From Candidatus Woesearchaeota archaeon (GTDB lineage Archaea; Nanobdellota; Nanobdellia; Woesearchaeales; SM23-78), in NCBI GenBank assembly GCA_016930415.1, contig JAFGGS010000001.1, positions 1 to 61,056 of the forward strand: a stretch of 61,056 bases of DNA, read 5' to 3'. Position 1 is the first letter of the stretch; each line of letters begins with the position of its first letter. Positions 8,339 through 16,231 of this stretch are shown here, piece after piece. The translations under genes were made by a program, and so were the position numbers. The notes beneath the pieces are model-generated. The model was not told the origin of the DNA, made no database searches, and saw nothing but the letters and a program-made list of their open reading frames with translations.

Positions 8339-9421
8339 CTACTGCGTCGCAGGCCTCTCTGATGCCGGCACGTTCTGGTAGACCTCTTCGTATGAGTGGA
8401 ATCCGTCAGCAATGACCGTCTCCATCATGTTGTCCTTAGTGACTCCGACGACGTCAAGCAGGTATGAAGGGACGTCTATCTTGCCGTTGTTCACGGTGCT
8501 GGTGCTCTCCACACTCTCTCCTTTTGCGAACTGCACAGCGATATCCGCTGCCTTGTAGGCAATGGCGCTGAGCGGCTTGTAGACCGTGACTGTCTGGACT
8601 CCCTCAACAACGCTCTGGCAAGAGCCAAGGGACGCGTCCTGCCCTGAGACCGGCACCTTGCCTGCCAAGCCCTTCTCTTCCAAGGCCTGGATAGCTCCAA
8701 GGGCAGTGCCGTCGTTTGCAGCGACAACAGCGTCTACAGTGTTCCCTGCATCAAGGTAAGCCTTAAGCTGGCTGTAAGCCTCTGTCGACTTCCAGCCATC
8801 GTTAAAGACATCAAGCACGACCTCTATGTCTCCGCTGTCTATGAGCGGCTGGAGGACATTGAACGACCCCTCCTTCACGAGGTGGGCGTTGTTATCAGTA
8901 TCAGAGCCTCCGAGATAGGCGTATTTGCCTTTAGGCGCGACGTTCACGACCGCCTTCGCTTCTTCCTCTCCGACCTTAACGTTGTCGAACGAGATGTAGA
9001 AGTCAAGGTCGCTGTCCTTTATCAGGCGATCGTACGCGATCACCTGTATGCCTGCGGCGTGGGCCTTCTCGACTATGCTGCTTGTCTTGACGCCGTCATG
9101 AGCGATCACGACGAGCACGTCGACACCTTGCAGTATGAGGTTCTCTATCTGGGAGTTCTGGATTTCAGCATCCAAGTCGGCTGAGACTGCAATTACAGAA
9201 GCTCCAAGCGCCTCTGCGCGCTGCGTGAATAAGTCACGGTCCCGCTGCCACCTCTCAACCCTAAGGTCAGACATGGAGAGGCCGATGATGATCTGATCAT
9301 CAATGACAACGCCTTTCTGCTCATCCGCTGCCTTGTCTGTCGGTGCGCTTGCACAGCCCGAGAGTAGCGTGGCTGCAACGAGCATCAATAATACGAATAC
9401 GTCCAAGAATCCCTTTCTCAT
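8339..9421 (-). CDS. ABC-type sugar-binding lipoprotein, xylose-binding (XylF)-like
   Basis: 360 residues. A signal peptide with lipobox (ATLLSGCASA; Cys about residue 23) anchors it outside the cell. The mature part is a type I periplasmic binding fold of the XylF/ribose-binding kind: IIIGLSMSDLRVERWQRDRD, GASVIAVSADLDAEIQNSQIENLI, VDVLVVIAHDG, IAYDRLI, YISFDNVKVGEEEA, GSDTDNNAHL, VVAANDGTALGAIQAL, VSGQDASL. Start at 9421 because a GAGGTGAC SD sits 5 nt before that ATG; a longer frame upstream lacks one. No permease or ATPase gene is adjacent, so it may serve as a sensory receptor with the downstream HAMP protein rather than in transport. Confidence 0.9.
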   Translation of the reverse strand: MRKGFLDVFVLLMLVAATLLSGCASAPTDKAADEQKGVVIDDQIIIGLSMSDLRVERWQRDRDLFTQRAEALGASVIAVSADLDAEIQNSQIENLILQGVDVLVVIAHDGVKTSSIVEKAHAAGIQVIAYDRLIKDSDLDFYISFDNVKVGEEEAKAVVNVAPKGKYAYLGGSDTDNNAHLVKEGSFNVLQPLIDSGDIEVVLDVFNDGWKSTEAYSQLKAYLDAGNTVDAVVAANDGTALGAIQALEEKGLAGKVPVSGQDASLGSCQSVVEGVQTVTVYKPLSAIAYKAADIAVQFAKGESVESTSTVNNGKIDVPSYLLDVVGVTKDNMMETVIADGFHSYEEVYQNVPASERPATQ

Positions 9422-9604
9422 ATTTGTCACCTCAATTTTCTTATCTGACAACTTTATGGCCTATTTTTCAAAGGCTCACCCTTTCTCTTGGATTATTCCT
9501 ATTAAAAGGTTTCTCTTTTTAAAGGCTTTAGGCATCTCGTCAGAAACACCTCAAGATGCAGAAGGATGATTACCTTTAAAAACAGCCTGCACTCACCTAG
9601 CTGT

Positions 9605-10396
9605 ATGAAGATACTTAAAGTCCCCTTCGGAGCAGGGGCTATGACTAGGAAGCAAGGCCTGGAGAGAGGACCAGACTCCGTGATAAGGTTCTTGGACGCG
9701 TTCTGCATGAACGAGTCAGGCCTCTTGCCGCTCTATGAGGTCGAGGATGTGGAAGTCTACCAATCTAACATAGGCGCATCTCACGAGGCAGCCTATCGGG
9801 CGGTAAGCAAGCTCTGTCAGGACAAGGAGTTCTTTATAGTCCTCGGCGGAGACCACTCGATCACGCACCCTTCTTTCAAGGCGTTCGCCAATCATAACCC
9901 CGGCGCTGGATTCATAGTCTTCGACGCCCACCCGGACGTAGAGAGCCACCACCAGCCGCCCACGCACGAAGACTATCTGCGAACCCTCATAGACGACGGC
10001 GTAGTGGACGCTGACAAGGTCATCCTGGTCGGGACCAGGAACTCTACTAAAGACGAGAAGAGGTACCTTGAGGAGAAGAAGATAAAAAACTACACTCTGA
10101 AGGAGATAAGCTTTGAGGGTGTGCGCGAGGTGTGCGACTCGATAATGAGCGTCGCCAGGCAATGGCCAAAGGCCTACTTGTCAGTCGACATAGACGTCTT
10201 GGACCCGGCTTTCGCGCCAGGCACAGGCTACCCTGAGCCAGGAGGGTTGACAAGCAGGGAACTCATATACCTTATCCAGAGGCTCAAGCTCATGAGAAAC
10301 ATCGGCATGGCAGACCTAGTCGAAGTCAACCCTGAAAAGGACGTCGGTGATGTGACTTCGAAGCTGGCAGCCAAGCTGATAATAGAGCTGAGCTGA
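9605..10396 (+). CDS. ureohydrolase (arginase/agmatinase family)
   Basis: 263 residues. Binuclear manganese hydrolase that splits a guanidino group to urea. Metal-ligand motifs are all present: GGDHSITHPS, DAHPDVES with a further His (THEDYLR), and SVDIDVLDPAFAPGTGYPEPGG. Substrate (agmatine, arginine or another) cannot be read from the motifs. Start at 9605 because a TTTAAAAAC TATA box lies about 25 nt before it, giving a leaderless message. Convergent with pckG, with one base between stops. No polyamine genes are adjacent. Confidence 0.9.
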   Translation: MKILKVPFGAGAMTRKQGLERGPDSVIRFLDAFCMNESGLLPLYEVEDVEVYQSNIGASHEAAYRAVSKLCQDKEFFIVLGGDHSITHPSFKAFANHNPGAGFIVFDAHPDVESHHQPPTHEDYLRTLIDDGVVDADKVILVGTRNSTKDEKRYLEEKKIKNYTLKEISFEGVREVCDSIMSVARQWPKAYLSVDIDVLDPAFAPGTGYPEPGGLTSRELIYLIQRLKLMRNIGMADLVEVNPEKDVGDVTSKLAAKLIIELS

Positions 10397-10397
10397 A

Positions 10398-12260
10398 TCA
10401 GGCAAGCTCTTCAGGCTTGACCACTTCCTTGCCCTTCTCCTTCTTGAGCTCAAGAAGCCGCTCCTTCTGCTGCCTTACGTGGGCGTGGAAGACCTCAGGC
10501 ACGCCTTCCTCGACAGCGTAGATATTCTCGATGCGATCCAGCCTCTCGACCAGCTTCTTGATCCGAATCGAGAACTGACGGTCGTACTGCTCTTTTGTGT
10601 ATTCCTTCTTGAAGATCTGCCTGAACAAGGTCTTGACGTCCTCGTACTTCGGGATGAATCCTATAGGAGTCTCTATGGCCTCGTACTCGCCATGGACCCT
10701 TCCCTCCATCCAGAGAAGCCAGACCTTCTTGTCGACCTTGTCATTCAGGAACTTGTCCCCTTCCTTGAGGAAGTAATTGGTCGCGAATATCCTGGGGCAA
10801 TAATCGAGGTCGTCGCCGAACTTCAAATGGTTCTCGATGTACTTGCCAAGCGGAACAACCAAGAAATCCATGTTAGCCATCGGGTCGTGGGCGCGTATGC
10901 CTTCTGAACCGATCTTTGCAGCAGTGGTCTCAGACTCGACAGCCGCTGCTATGAACACGCCATGAGACCAGCTCAAGGACTCGACGACCGGCGGGCTCGT
11001 GTCAGAATCCCTTCCGCCATAGATTATGCCGGACACAGGAACTCCCTTAGGATCGTTGCTCTTCTCATCGACGTTTTCAAGCTCTGATATCCTGATAGTG
11101 TATCTTGCGTTCTTATGCGCCGGCAAGACTGGCTTGCCGTCAGGCCCGTTCATACCCTTGCGCCACTCGCCTGAGAAATTAATGCCGGCCTCAGGAAGAT
11201 CCTGACCCATGCCGAGCCAGTAAGGCACGCCTTCCTTGACAAGGATGTTTGACATGATAAGTTCCCTTGGAGTGGTCAAGGCCTTGTAGATTACAGGGTC
11301 ATCCACTGGGTTTATGTCCTGGATGATCCCGAAGATGCCCTGCTCGACGTTGGCGGCATAAGCCCTGCCATCACCGCCCTTCTTAAGATACGCGATGTCA
11401 TCGCCGATGATGGATTGGTTGGGTATCATCGCAGTTGAGGTTTTGCCGCAGGAAGAAGGGAATGCGCCTGTGAAATAAGTCACCCTGTCTTTGTGAAGAG
11501 GCCTTGCGCCCATGATGAACATGTGCTCACAGAGCCAGTCCTCCTTGTTAGCCTTAGAGATGGCAAGCCTGAGAGCCAGCTTCTTGAGACCCACGCTGTT
11601 GCCAGCGTATTGGTTGTTCACCGTGAAGACTCTCTCCTCCTCAAGGTCTATGTAGATCCTCCTCTTGTCTACGTTCTTGGTGTTCTTGCGCTCGTCAAGC
11701 TCGCCGGCAGAGTGGACGAAGTGGAAGAACTTGTCATCTCCCTTCAAACGCTTGAACTCATCGTAGCCTTGCCTGTAGAGGATGCACTCACTGTGAAGGA
11801 CATAATACGAGTCTGTCAGCTGGAGCGCGGGGATGGAGAACATTGAGTTCTCAGGCCCGAGGCAGAAGAAAGCGACGACCATCTCCTTTCCCTTCATCGA
11901 CCCTTCAAGGAGACTGAGGACTTCCTTCAAGCCCTCTTCCTTGTCGATCGTGTTGATGGACTTCGAGAGGCTCTGGCCCTTAGGCAGGAGGACCCTAGTA
12001 TTCTTGGCCTCCCTTCCCTGGTCGTAGTAGCCGTCGAAGTGGACTGTGTGGCCACCCATACGCAGAGGAGTCTCCTCGCCCTTGACAACGCTCTGAGCCC
12101 TCGCAAACTCCAAGTCCTTCTTAGAGCCGTCAAGCACCACGATCCTGTCAGGCTTGCAGAGGCCTGCGTATCGCTCTACAATCGCCTCTACATGCTTGTT
12201 CTTCACACCCTCAAGCTTCTTCCTGCTATCATCATCCATCAGCTTCTTCCATCCTGACAC
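10398..12260 (-). CDS. pckG: phosphoenolpyruvate carboxykinase (GTP)
   Basis: 620 residues, normal for the GTP-dependent family. Catalyses oxaloacetate + GTP to PEP + CO2 + GDP, feeding enolase in gluconeogenesis. Visible: substrate-binding RMGGHTVHFDGYYDQ, GTP-PEPCK kinase-1 loop GAFPSSCGKTSTAM with the reactive Cys, metal-binding IIGDDIAYL, and C-terminal regions VSGIIYGGRDSDTSPPV, ESLSWSHGVF and PRIFATNYFLK. Start GTG at 12260 with a GGTGAT SD about 7 nt upstream. Confidence 0.96.
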   Translation of the reverse strand: MSGWKKLMDDDSRKKLEGVKNKHVEAIVERYAGLCKPDRIVVLDGSKKDLEFARAQSVVKGEETPLRMGGHTVHFDGYYDQGREAKNTRVLLPKGQSLSKSINTIDKEEGLKEVLSLLEGSMKGKEMVVAFFCLGPENSMFSIPALQLTDSYYVLHSECILYRQGYDEFKRLKGDDKFFHFVHSAGELDERKNTKNVDKRRIYIDLEEERVFTVNNQYAGNSVGLKKLALRLAISKANKEDWLCEHMFIMGARPLHKDRVTYFTGAFPSSCGKTSTAMIPNQSIIGDDIAYLKKGGDGRAYAANVEQGIFGIIQDINPVDDPVIYKALTTPRELIMSNILVKEGVPYWLGMGQDLPEAGINFSGEWRKGMNGPDGKPVLPAHKNARYTIRISELENVDEKSNDPKGVPVSGIIYGGRDSDTSPPVVESLSWSHGVFIAAAVESETTAAKIGSEGIRAHDPMANMDFLVVPLGKYIENHLKFGDDLDYCPRIFATNYFLKEGDKFLNDKVDKKVWLLWMEGRVHGEYEAIETPIGFIPKYEDVKTLFRQIFKKEYTKEQYDRQFSIRIKKLVERLDRIENIYAVEEGVPEVFHAHVRQQKERLLELKKEKGKEVVKPEELA

Positions 12261-12348
12261 GTCTACATCACCTTCGCCTATTTTTCTGTCTCTAGTCGTT
12301 ATCTTAAATCAATCTTATCATACAATTTATGTCCTCTTCCTGTTGTCA

Positions 12349-13644
12349 CTAGCATTCCTTGCAGGCCTTGAAGATGCTCTCGAACAAGCCCGCGATGGCA
12401 TCTTTCCTGACGGCAGAGAACGCGATCCTAAGGAGCTTTCCCTGAGCAATCACGCCGACGTCGTGCTTCTCAAGCAGATTCTTCCTTACCTTCTCAGAGT
12501 CTCTTGACTTGATATTGACGCACATGAAATAGCCTGAGTTGAAAGGCAAGGCTTCAAACTCTTCCTTGTAGCCAGGATTGCTCTTGAGCACCTGCTCTAC
12601 CTCGTCAAAACGCTGTTTCATAGTCTTGAACTTCAAGGTCTTATCATCCTCGTAACCAGGATCGGCCATGGCGGCGAGAATGAGAGATTGGGACAGATGA
12701 GGCGCCATCGAGATGTTGCCCCGCACAGCGCCAGCTGTCTTTGACTCGAGAGCAGAGTAGAGATCTTTCTTAGCATCCTTGACGCCGAAGGTTATGAAGC
12801 CGACCCTGAAGCCCCAGACATAATCCTCCTTAGTCGGGCCGTCGACCTTGACTGCGAGCAGATTCTCGCTCGCGCCTGCTAAAAGAGAGAACAATGACTC
12901 CTTGAAGACGTCTTCCTTGTAGAAGAACCCGAAGTAAGCGTCGTCACAGACTACGAGCGTCGGGTTGCCTGCGTCGGCATGCTTCACTAGGAGGTCCCTG
13001 ATCTTCTGAGCCTCCTGGACTGTCGGCGCATAACCCGTCGGATTGTTAGGGAAATTCAAGACAACCATGGTCTTGCCCTTGCTCTTCGAAAGCGAGGACT
13101 CCAAGCCCCTGAGGTTGAAGCCTCTTGCACCCTCATCAAACGTCTTGAACAGGTCAAACTCAGCACCAAAACCGTTCCTGAAGACCAGGTCGTAGTTCTC
13201 CCAGTAGAAGTCAGGCATTATGATCTTGTCACCTTCATCCACGAAGAGATAGCCTGTTATGCTGAGGCCGTGGGTAAGCGCGCTCGTAGCCACTGGACTG
13301 CTAATCTCAGACTTGAGAGAAGGGTTCTTCTTCAATATCTGCCTCTTCCAAGCCTCTCTTATATCTGGCCGACCAGAACCAGGCGCATAGGGGAATACCT
13401 CCTTCTTAGGGAGGCTTATCTTATTCGCAATCGAGCTTAAGCACATGGGAGAACCATCATCCTCAAGCGCAATCCCGATAGTCGCGTTAGTCTTCTTGCC
13501 CTTAGCCTCAGCAGACTGGGACAATATGCCTGCTTTAGGGAAAAAGATAGCCTTACCCTTCCTGGAAAGCAGACCCAAGACTGCCTTGTTGGCGCTCTCG
13601 ATCGACCTATTTAAGACTTCAGCCTCGCTACTCACACTCCCCAT
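12349..13644 (-). CDS. class I/II PLP-dependent aminotransferase
   Basis: 431 residues, fold type I. Features: YAPGSGRPDIREAWKRQ (N-terminal arm), HGLSITGYLFVDEGDKIIMPDFYWENYDLVF, the cofactor-binding NFPNNPTGY, VVCDDAYFGFFY (Asp to PLP nitrogen), the Schiff-base Lys in the GPTKED-YVWGFRVGF region, and LRIAFSAV near the C-terminus. Amino donor and acceptor are not predictable. Lies 88 nt upstream of pckG on the same strand, so co-expression is possible. A TTAAATAAG element about 25 nt upstream of the ATG suggests leaderless initiation. Confidence 0.9.
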   Translation of the reverse strand: MGSVSSEAEVLNRSIESANKAVLGLLSRKGKAIFFPKAGILSQSAEAKGKKTNATIGIALEDDGSPMCLSSIANKISLPKKEVFPYAPGSGRPDIREAWKRQILKKNPSLKSEISSPVATSALTHGLSITGYLFVDEGDKIIMPDFYWENYDLVFRNGFGAEFDLFKTFDEGARGFNLRGLESSLSKSKGKTMVVLNFPNNPTGYAPTVQEAQKIRDLLVKHADAGNPTLVVCDDAYFGFFYKEDVFKESLFSLLAGASENLLAVKVDGPTKEDYVWGFRVGFITFGVKDAKKDLYSALESKTAGAVRGNISMAPHLSQSLILAAMADPGYEDDKTLKFKTMKQRFDEVEQVLKSNPGYKEEFEALPFNSGYFMCVNIKSRDSEKVRKNLLEKHDVGVIAQGKLLRIAFSAVRKDAIAGLFESIFKACKEC

Positions 13645-13823
13645 GTTGACTAGAACCCCCTGATCTTATTTAAGGTATATACGCAGAACTTATTTATAAA
13701 ATTTACCAGAAAGAATGCGCTACAAGACTCTCTTGGCAAGAGCCCACGCCTAGGCAACCCATGAGACCTCACAGAAAACCATCGCCAACAAAACCATTGT
13801 TTTGAGCTTACCGAATGGCAAGC

Positions 13824-13832
13824 TTTATAAAC
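13824..13832 (+). promoter_or_regulatory. TATA box for S17e
   Basis: TTTATAAAC about 27 nt before the S17e ATG. Implies a leaderless transcript. Confidence 0.7.
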
Positions 13833-13854
13833 CCTGCCTTTTTCTTGTCCCCCT

Positions 13855-14046
13855 ATGGGACGCATTAAGACCAGGAAAGTAAAAGCAGTGACCATGGACT
13901 TGCTAGAGGAGCACAGGGAGAAGTTCGGCACAGACTTTGACGAGAACAAGCTTAAGGTTTCAGAGCTTACAGGAGTCGAGTCAAAGAAGCTAAGGAACAT
14001 CATAGCCGGCTACCTGACGCGCCTAATAAAGTCCGGAAACAACTAG
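13855..14046 (+). CDS. rps17e: 30S ribosomal protein S17e
   Basis: 63 residues, the normal size for this archaeal/eukaryotic small-subunit protein. Signature MGRIKTRKVKAV...FGTDFDENKLKVSEL...SKKLRNIIAGYLTRLIK. Its presence is a firm marker of archaeal origin. Alba follows 74 nt downstream on the same strand. Confidence 0.96.
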   Translation: MGRIKTRKVKAVTMDLLEEHREKFGTDFDENKLKVSELTGVESKKLRNIIAGYLTRLIKSGNN

Positions 14047-14120
14047 AGTAGCGACTTCTAAAAAAAACAGACTTGGCCTTAAGCTGAGAGACAGCGGTCC
14101 TAGATGATAGAGGGAGAAGA

Positions 14121-14402
14121 TTGACTGAGGACAACTCCGTATTCATCGGGAACAAGCCCTTCATGAACTACGTGACGAGCGTCGTCGTCCAGTTCACCAC
14201 GAAAGGAGCCAAGGAGGTGATAGTCAAAGCCAGAGGCAAGTTCATAAGCCGGGCAGTAGACGTGTCCGAAGTCGCCATGAAACGTTTCTTAAAAGACCAG
14301 ATCGGACTAAAAGAGATAAGGATCGACAGCGAAGGCTTCACCAACAAGGAAGGCCACGACGTACGAGTCTCGACGATCGAGATCATACTCAAGAAACTGT
14401 GA
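14121..14402 (+). CDS. albA: Alba, DNA/RNA-binding chromatin protein
   Basis: 93 residues. Binds double-stranded DNA and RNA as a dimer and compacts archaeal chromatin. Diagnostic strings: VFIGNKPFMNYVTSVVVQF, KEVIVKARGKFISRAVDVSEVA, and C-terminal VSTIEIILKKL. Start TTG at 14121 with AGGGAG upstream. Between S17e and a tRNA gene. Confidence 0.95.
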   Translation: MTEDNSVFIGNKPFMNYVTSVVVQFTTKGAKEVIVKARGKFISRAVDVSEVAMKRFLKDQIGLKEIRIDSEGFTNKEGHDVRVSTIEIILKKL

Positions 14403-14562
14403 TGCCAAGATTCTATAACAACATGCACATCTTATGCTCTCTTTCTTAGGTCTGTTGAAATCATCAAGCGCCGCCAAGATAAGAGGAATGACCAAACCAG
14501 GCGGCGGTTCTTCTCAACAAAAGAAAACCTTTAAAACCAGCCACGCATCCTAAACACTCATT

Positions 14563-14748
14563 GGGCGCGTAGTATAGCCTGGATAGTACACTTGGCTTCG
14601 GACAGCCTTTTGCCCAAAACCAAAAGGCTGGCGAAAAGCAGCGGGCATAAAGCAAAAACGCTTTAGCCCACTAGTCCAAAACGCCGGTGTCTTATGCAAA
14701 ATGCTGTGGAGATACCAGGAAACTCCGGTTCGAATCCGGACGCGCTCA
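14563..14748 (+). tRNA. tRNA-Arg(TCG) with intron
   Basis: Cloverleaf: acceptor GGGCGCG/CGCGCTC (one G-U), D-stem GTAT/GTAC, anticodon stem CTTGG/CCAGG, T-arm TCCGG-TTCGAAT-CCGGA, discriminator A at 14748. Loop after splicing is CTTCGGA, anticodon TCG, reading CGA. No encoded CCA. A CCTTTAAAACC promoter lies at 14528-14538. An intron of 112 nt interrupts the gene at the canonical 37/38 position. Arginyl-tRNA synthetase is encoded 7 kb away. Confidence 0.93.
14602..14713 (+). other. tRNA-Arg intron, 112 nt, bulge-helix-bulge
   Basis: Exon CTTC (14596-14599) pairs with intron GGAG (14708-14711) as the 4-bp central helix. The 3-nt bulges are GGA and ATA, and cutting after the second base of each leaves the canonical junction. 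The interior holds two strong hairpins (AGCCTTTTG...CAAAAGGCT, and a GGGC/TAAAGC stem paired with GCTTTAGCCC). Unusually long for an archaeal tRNA intron. No reading frame of note inside. Confidence 0.85.
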
Positions 14749-14809
14749 CTCATTTTTTCCTCTTTTAAATGAATAACTCTTTTAAATCGGCTGATTCTTC
14801 TTTGCTTCT

Positions 14810-16159
14810 ATGAAGCTGCTCCTTGTTTATCCGCCGTTTTGCACGCCCGCGTCTCCTCCTTATTCTATCGCTAACATCAGATCCTTCCTGAAGGCTAATA
14901 GCTTTTGTCCTGAGGCTCTTGACTTGAACCTGCTCTTCCACATGAAGAGGTTTGTGCGTTTCAAGGATTACTCCCAGGGCTTAAAAGCAGGATATGATCC
15001 TGCCGAGTACTTGAGGGTCTCTCTTGAGTTTCGGGAAGAGTCCAAGGCTGCTTATTCTGAGAGCAACAAGAGGGTGATTGCCGGGGAGAAGCCTGAATTG
15101 TTTGATGAGCTTTTTGATATGATCCTTGAGAGGAAGCCTGATGTGGTGGCTTTTAGCGTAGTCTATTCGAGCCAGGCGTTCTTTGCGCTCTCCCTAATCA
15201 CTGCCCTTAAGATGAGCGGTGTTAAGACTATTGTCGGTGGGCCTGCTGTCAACCAGGCAGTCATTGCCGCGGCTGATCATTATTGCGAGGACAAGGTCGC
15301 GCTTTACAACTTGCTCTCTGGGAACGAGTTCTCTGGCTCTGACGAGTGCGTGATCGATTATGATATCTTCCCGCTTGCTGACTACTTCGTGCCTGAAGTC
15401 GTCCTCCCGCTCAAGACCTCTAACACCTGTTATTACAAGCAATGCACTTACTGCACTCATTACGACAAGAACAAGTATCGAGAGTATGATCTTGAAGTCA
15501 TTAGGGAGAGTGTCAAGGCTGCCCCTGCCAAGCGCTTCTTCCTAGTCGACGAGATGATACCGAAAGCCAGGCTGCTAGAGCTTGCAAGGATATTCGCGCC
15601 TTTAGGCATCACCTGGACATGCCAGCTTCGGCCGACAAGAGAACTGGACTACGACACCCTGAAGACTTTGCGTGAGTCTGGCCTTGTCATGATGATGTGG
15701 GGCGTCGAGTCAGGCAACGACAGGATACTCGGCCTGATAAGGAAGGGCACGAACGTGAAGGACGTCTCGCAAGTCCTCTCTGACTCACGCAAGGCCGGGA
15801 TCAAGAACGTCGCGTACATCATATTCGGGTTCCCAAGCGAGACTAAGGAAGAATTCCTGGACACCATAGAGTTCCTGAAGAAGAATTCTGACTGCATAGA
15901 CTTGGTATCGACCTCGATCTTCGGATTGCAGAAGGGCACGCCGATATTCAAGGATCCTGCAAGCTACGGGATAAAAAATATTGTCCTGTCAGAGAGGACT
16001 GTGCTGGAGCCGAAGATAACCTACGAGACTGATGGCGGGCTCTCAGCAGAAGACGCTAAGACCTTCAGGAAGAAATACAAGAAGACCCTTGAGAAGCTTG
16101 ACAAATACCCGAAGACCATGAACTTCTGGCGGGAACACATGCTCTGCATGATCAAGTGA
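14810..16159 (+). CDS. B12-binding-domain radical SAM protein
   Basis: 449 residues. N-terminal cobalamin-binding-like Rossmann domain (MKLLLVYPPF..., VVAFSVVYSSQAFFALSLI, TIVGGPAV). The radical SAM core begins with CYYKQCTYC, the CxxxCxxC cluster motif, then typical strands (FFLVDEMIP, WTCQLRPTREL, MMWGVESGNDRILGLIRKGT, VAYIIFGFPSET). Class known for methylations and ring contractions on varied substrates; the substrate here is unknown. A TTTAAATCGG TATA box about 25 nt before the ATG suggests leaderless expression. Monocistronic between tRNA-Arg and the convergent helicase. Confidence 0.88.
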   Translation: MKLLLVYPPFCTPASPPYSIANIRSFLKANSFCPEALDLNLLFHMKRFVRFKDYSQGLKAGYDPAEYLRVSLEFREESKAAYSESNKRVIAGEKPELFDELFDMILERKPDVVAFSVVYSSQAFFALSLITALKMSGVKTIVGGPAVNQAVIAAADHYCEDKVALYNLLSGNEFSGSDECVIDYDIFPLADYFVPEVVLPLKTSNTCYYKQCTYCTHYDKNKYREYDLEVIRESVKAAPAKRFFLVDEMIPKARLLELARIFAPLGITWTCQLRPTRELDYDTLKTLRESGLVMMMWGVESGNDRILGLIRKGTNVKDVSQVLSDSRKAGIKNVAYIIFGFPSETKEEFLDTIEFLKKNSDCIDLVSTSIFGLQKGTPIFKDPASYGIKNIVLSERTVLEPKITYETDGGLSAEDAKTFRKKYKKTLEKLDKYPKTMNFWREHMLCMIK

Positions 16160-16231
16160 GCGAAAGAGAGAAAAGAGAATTATCTCCTAATCATCATTTC
16201 TAGGACTGTTTTTCTAGGACTGTTGCTTACC

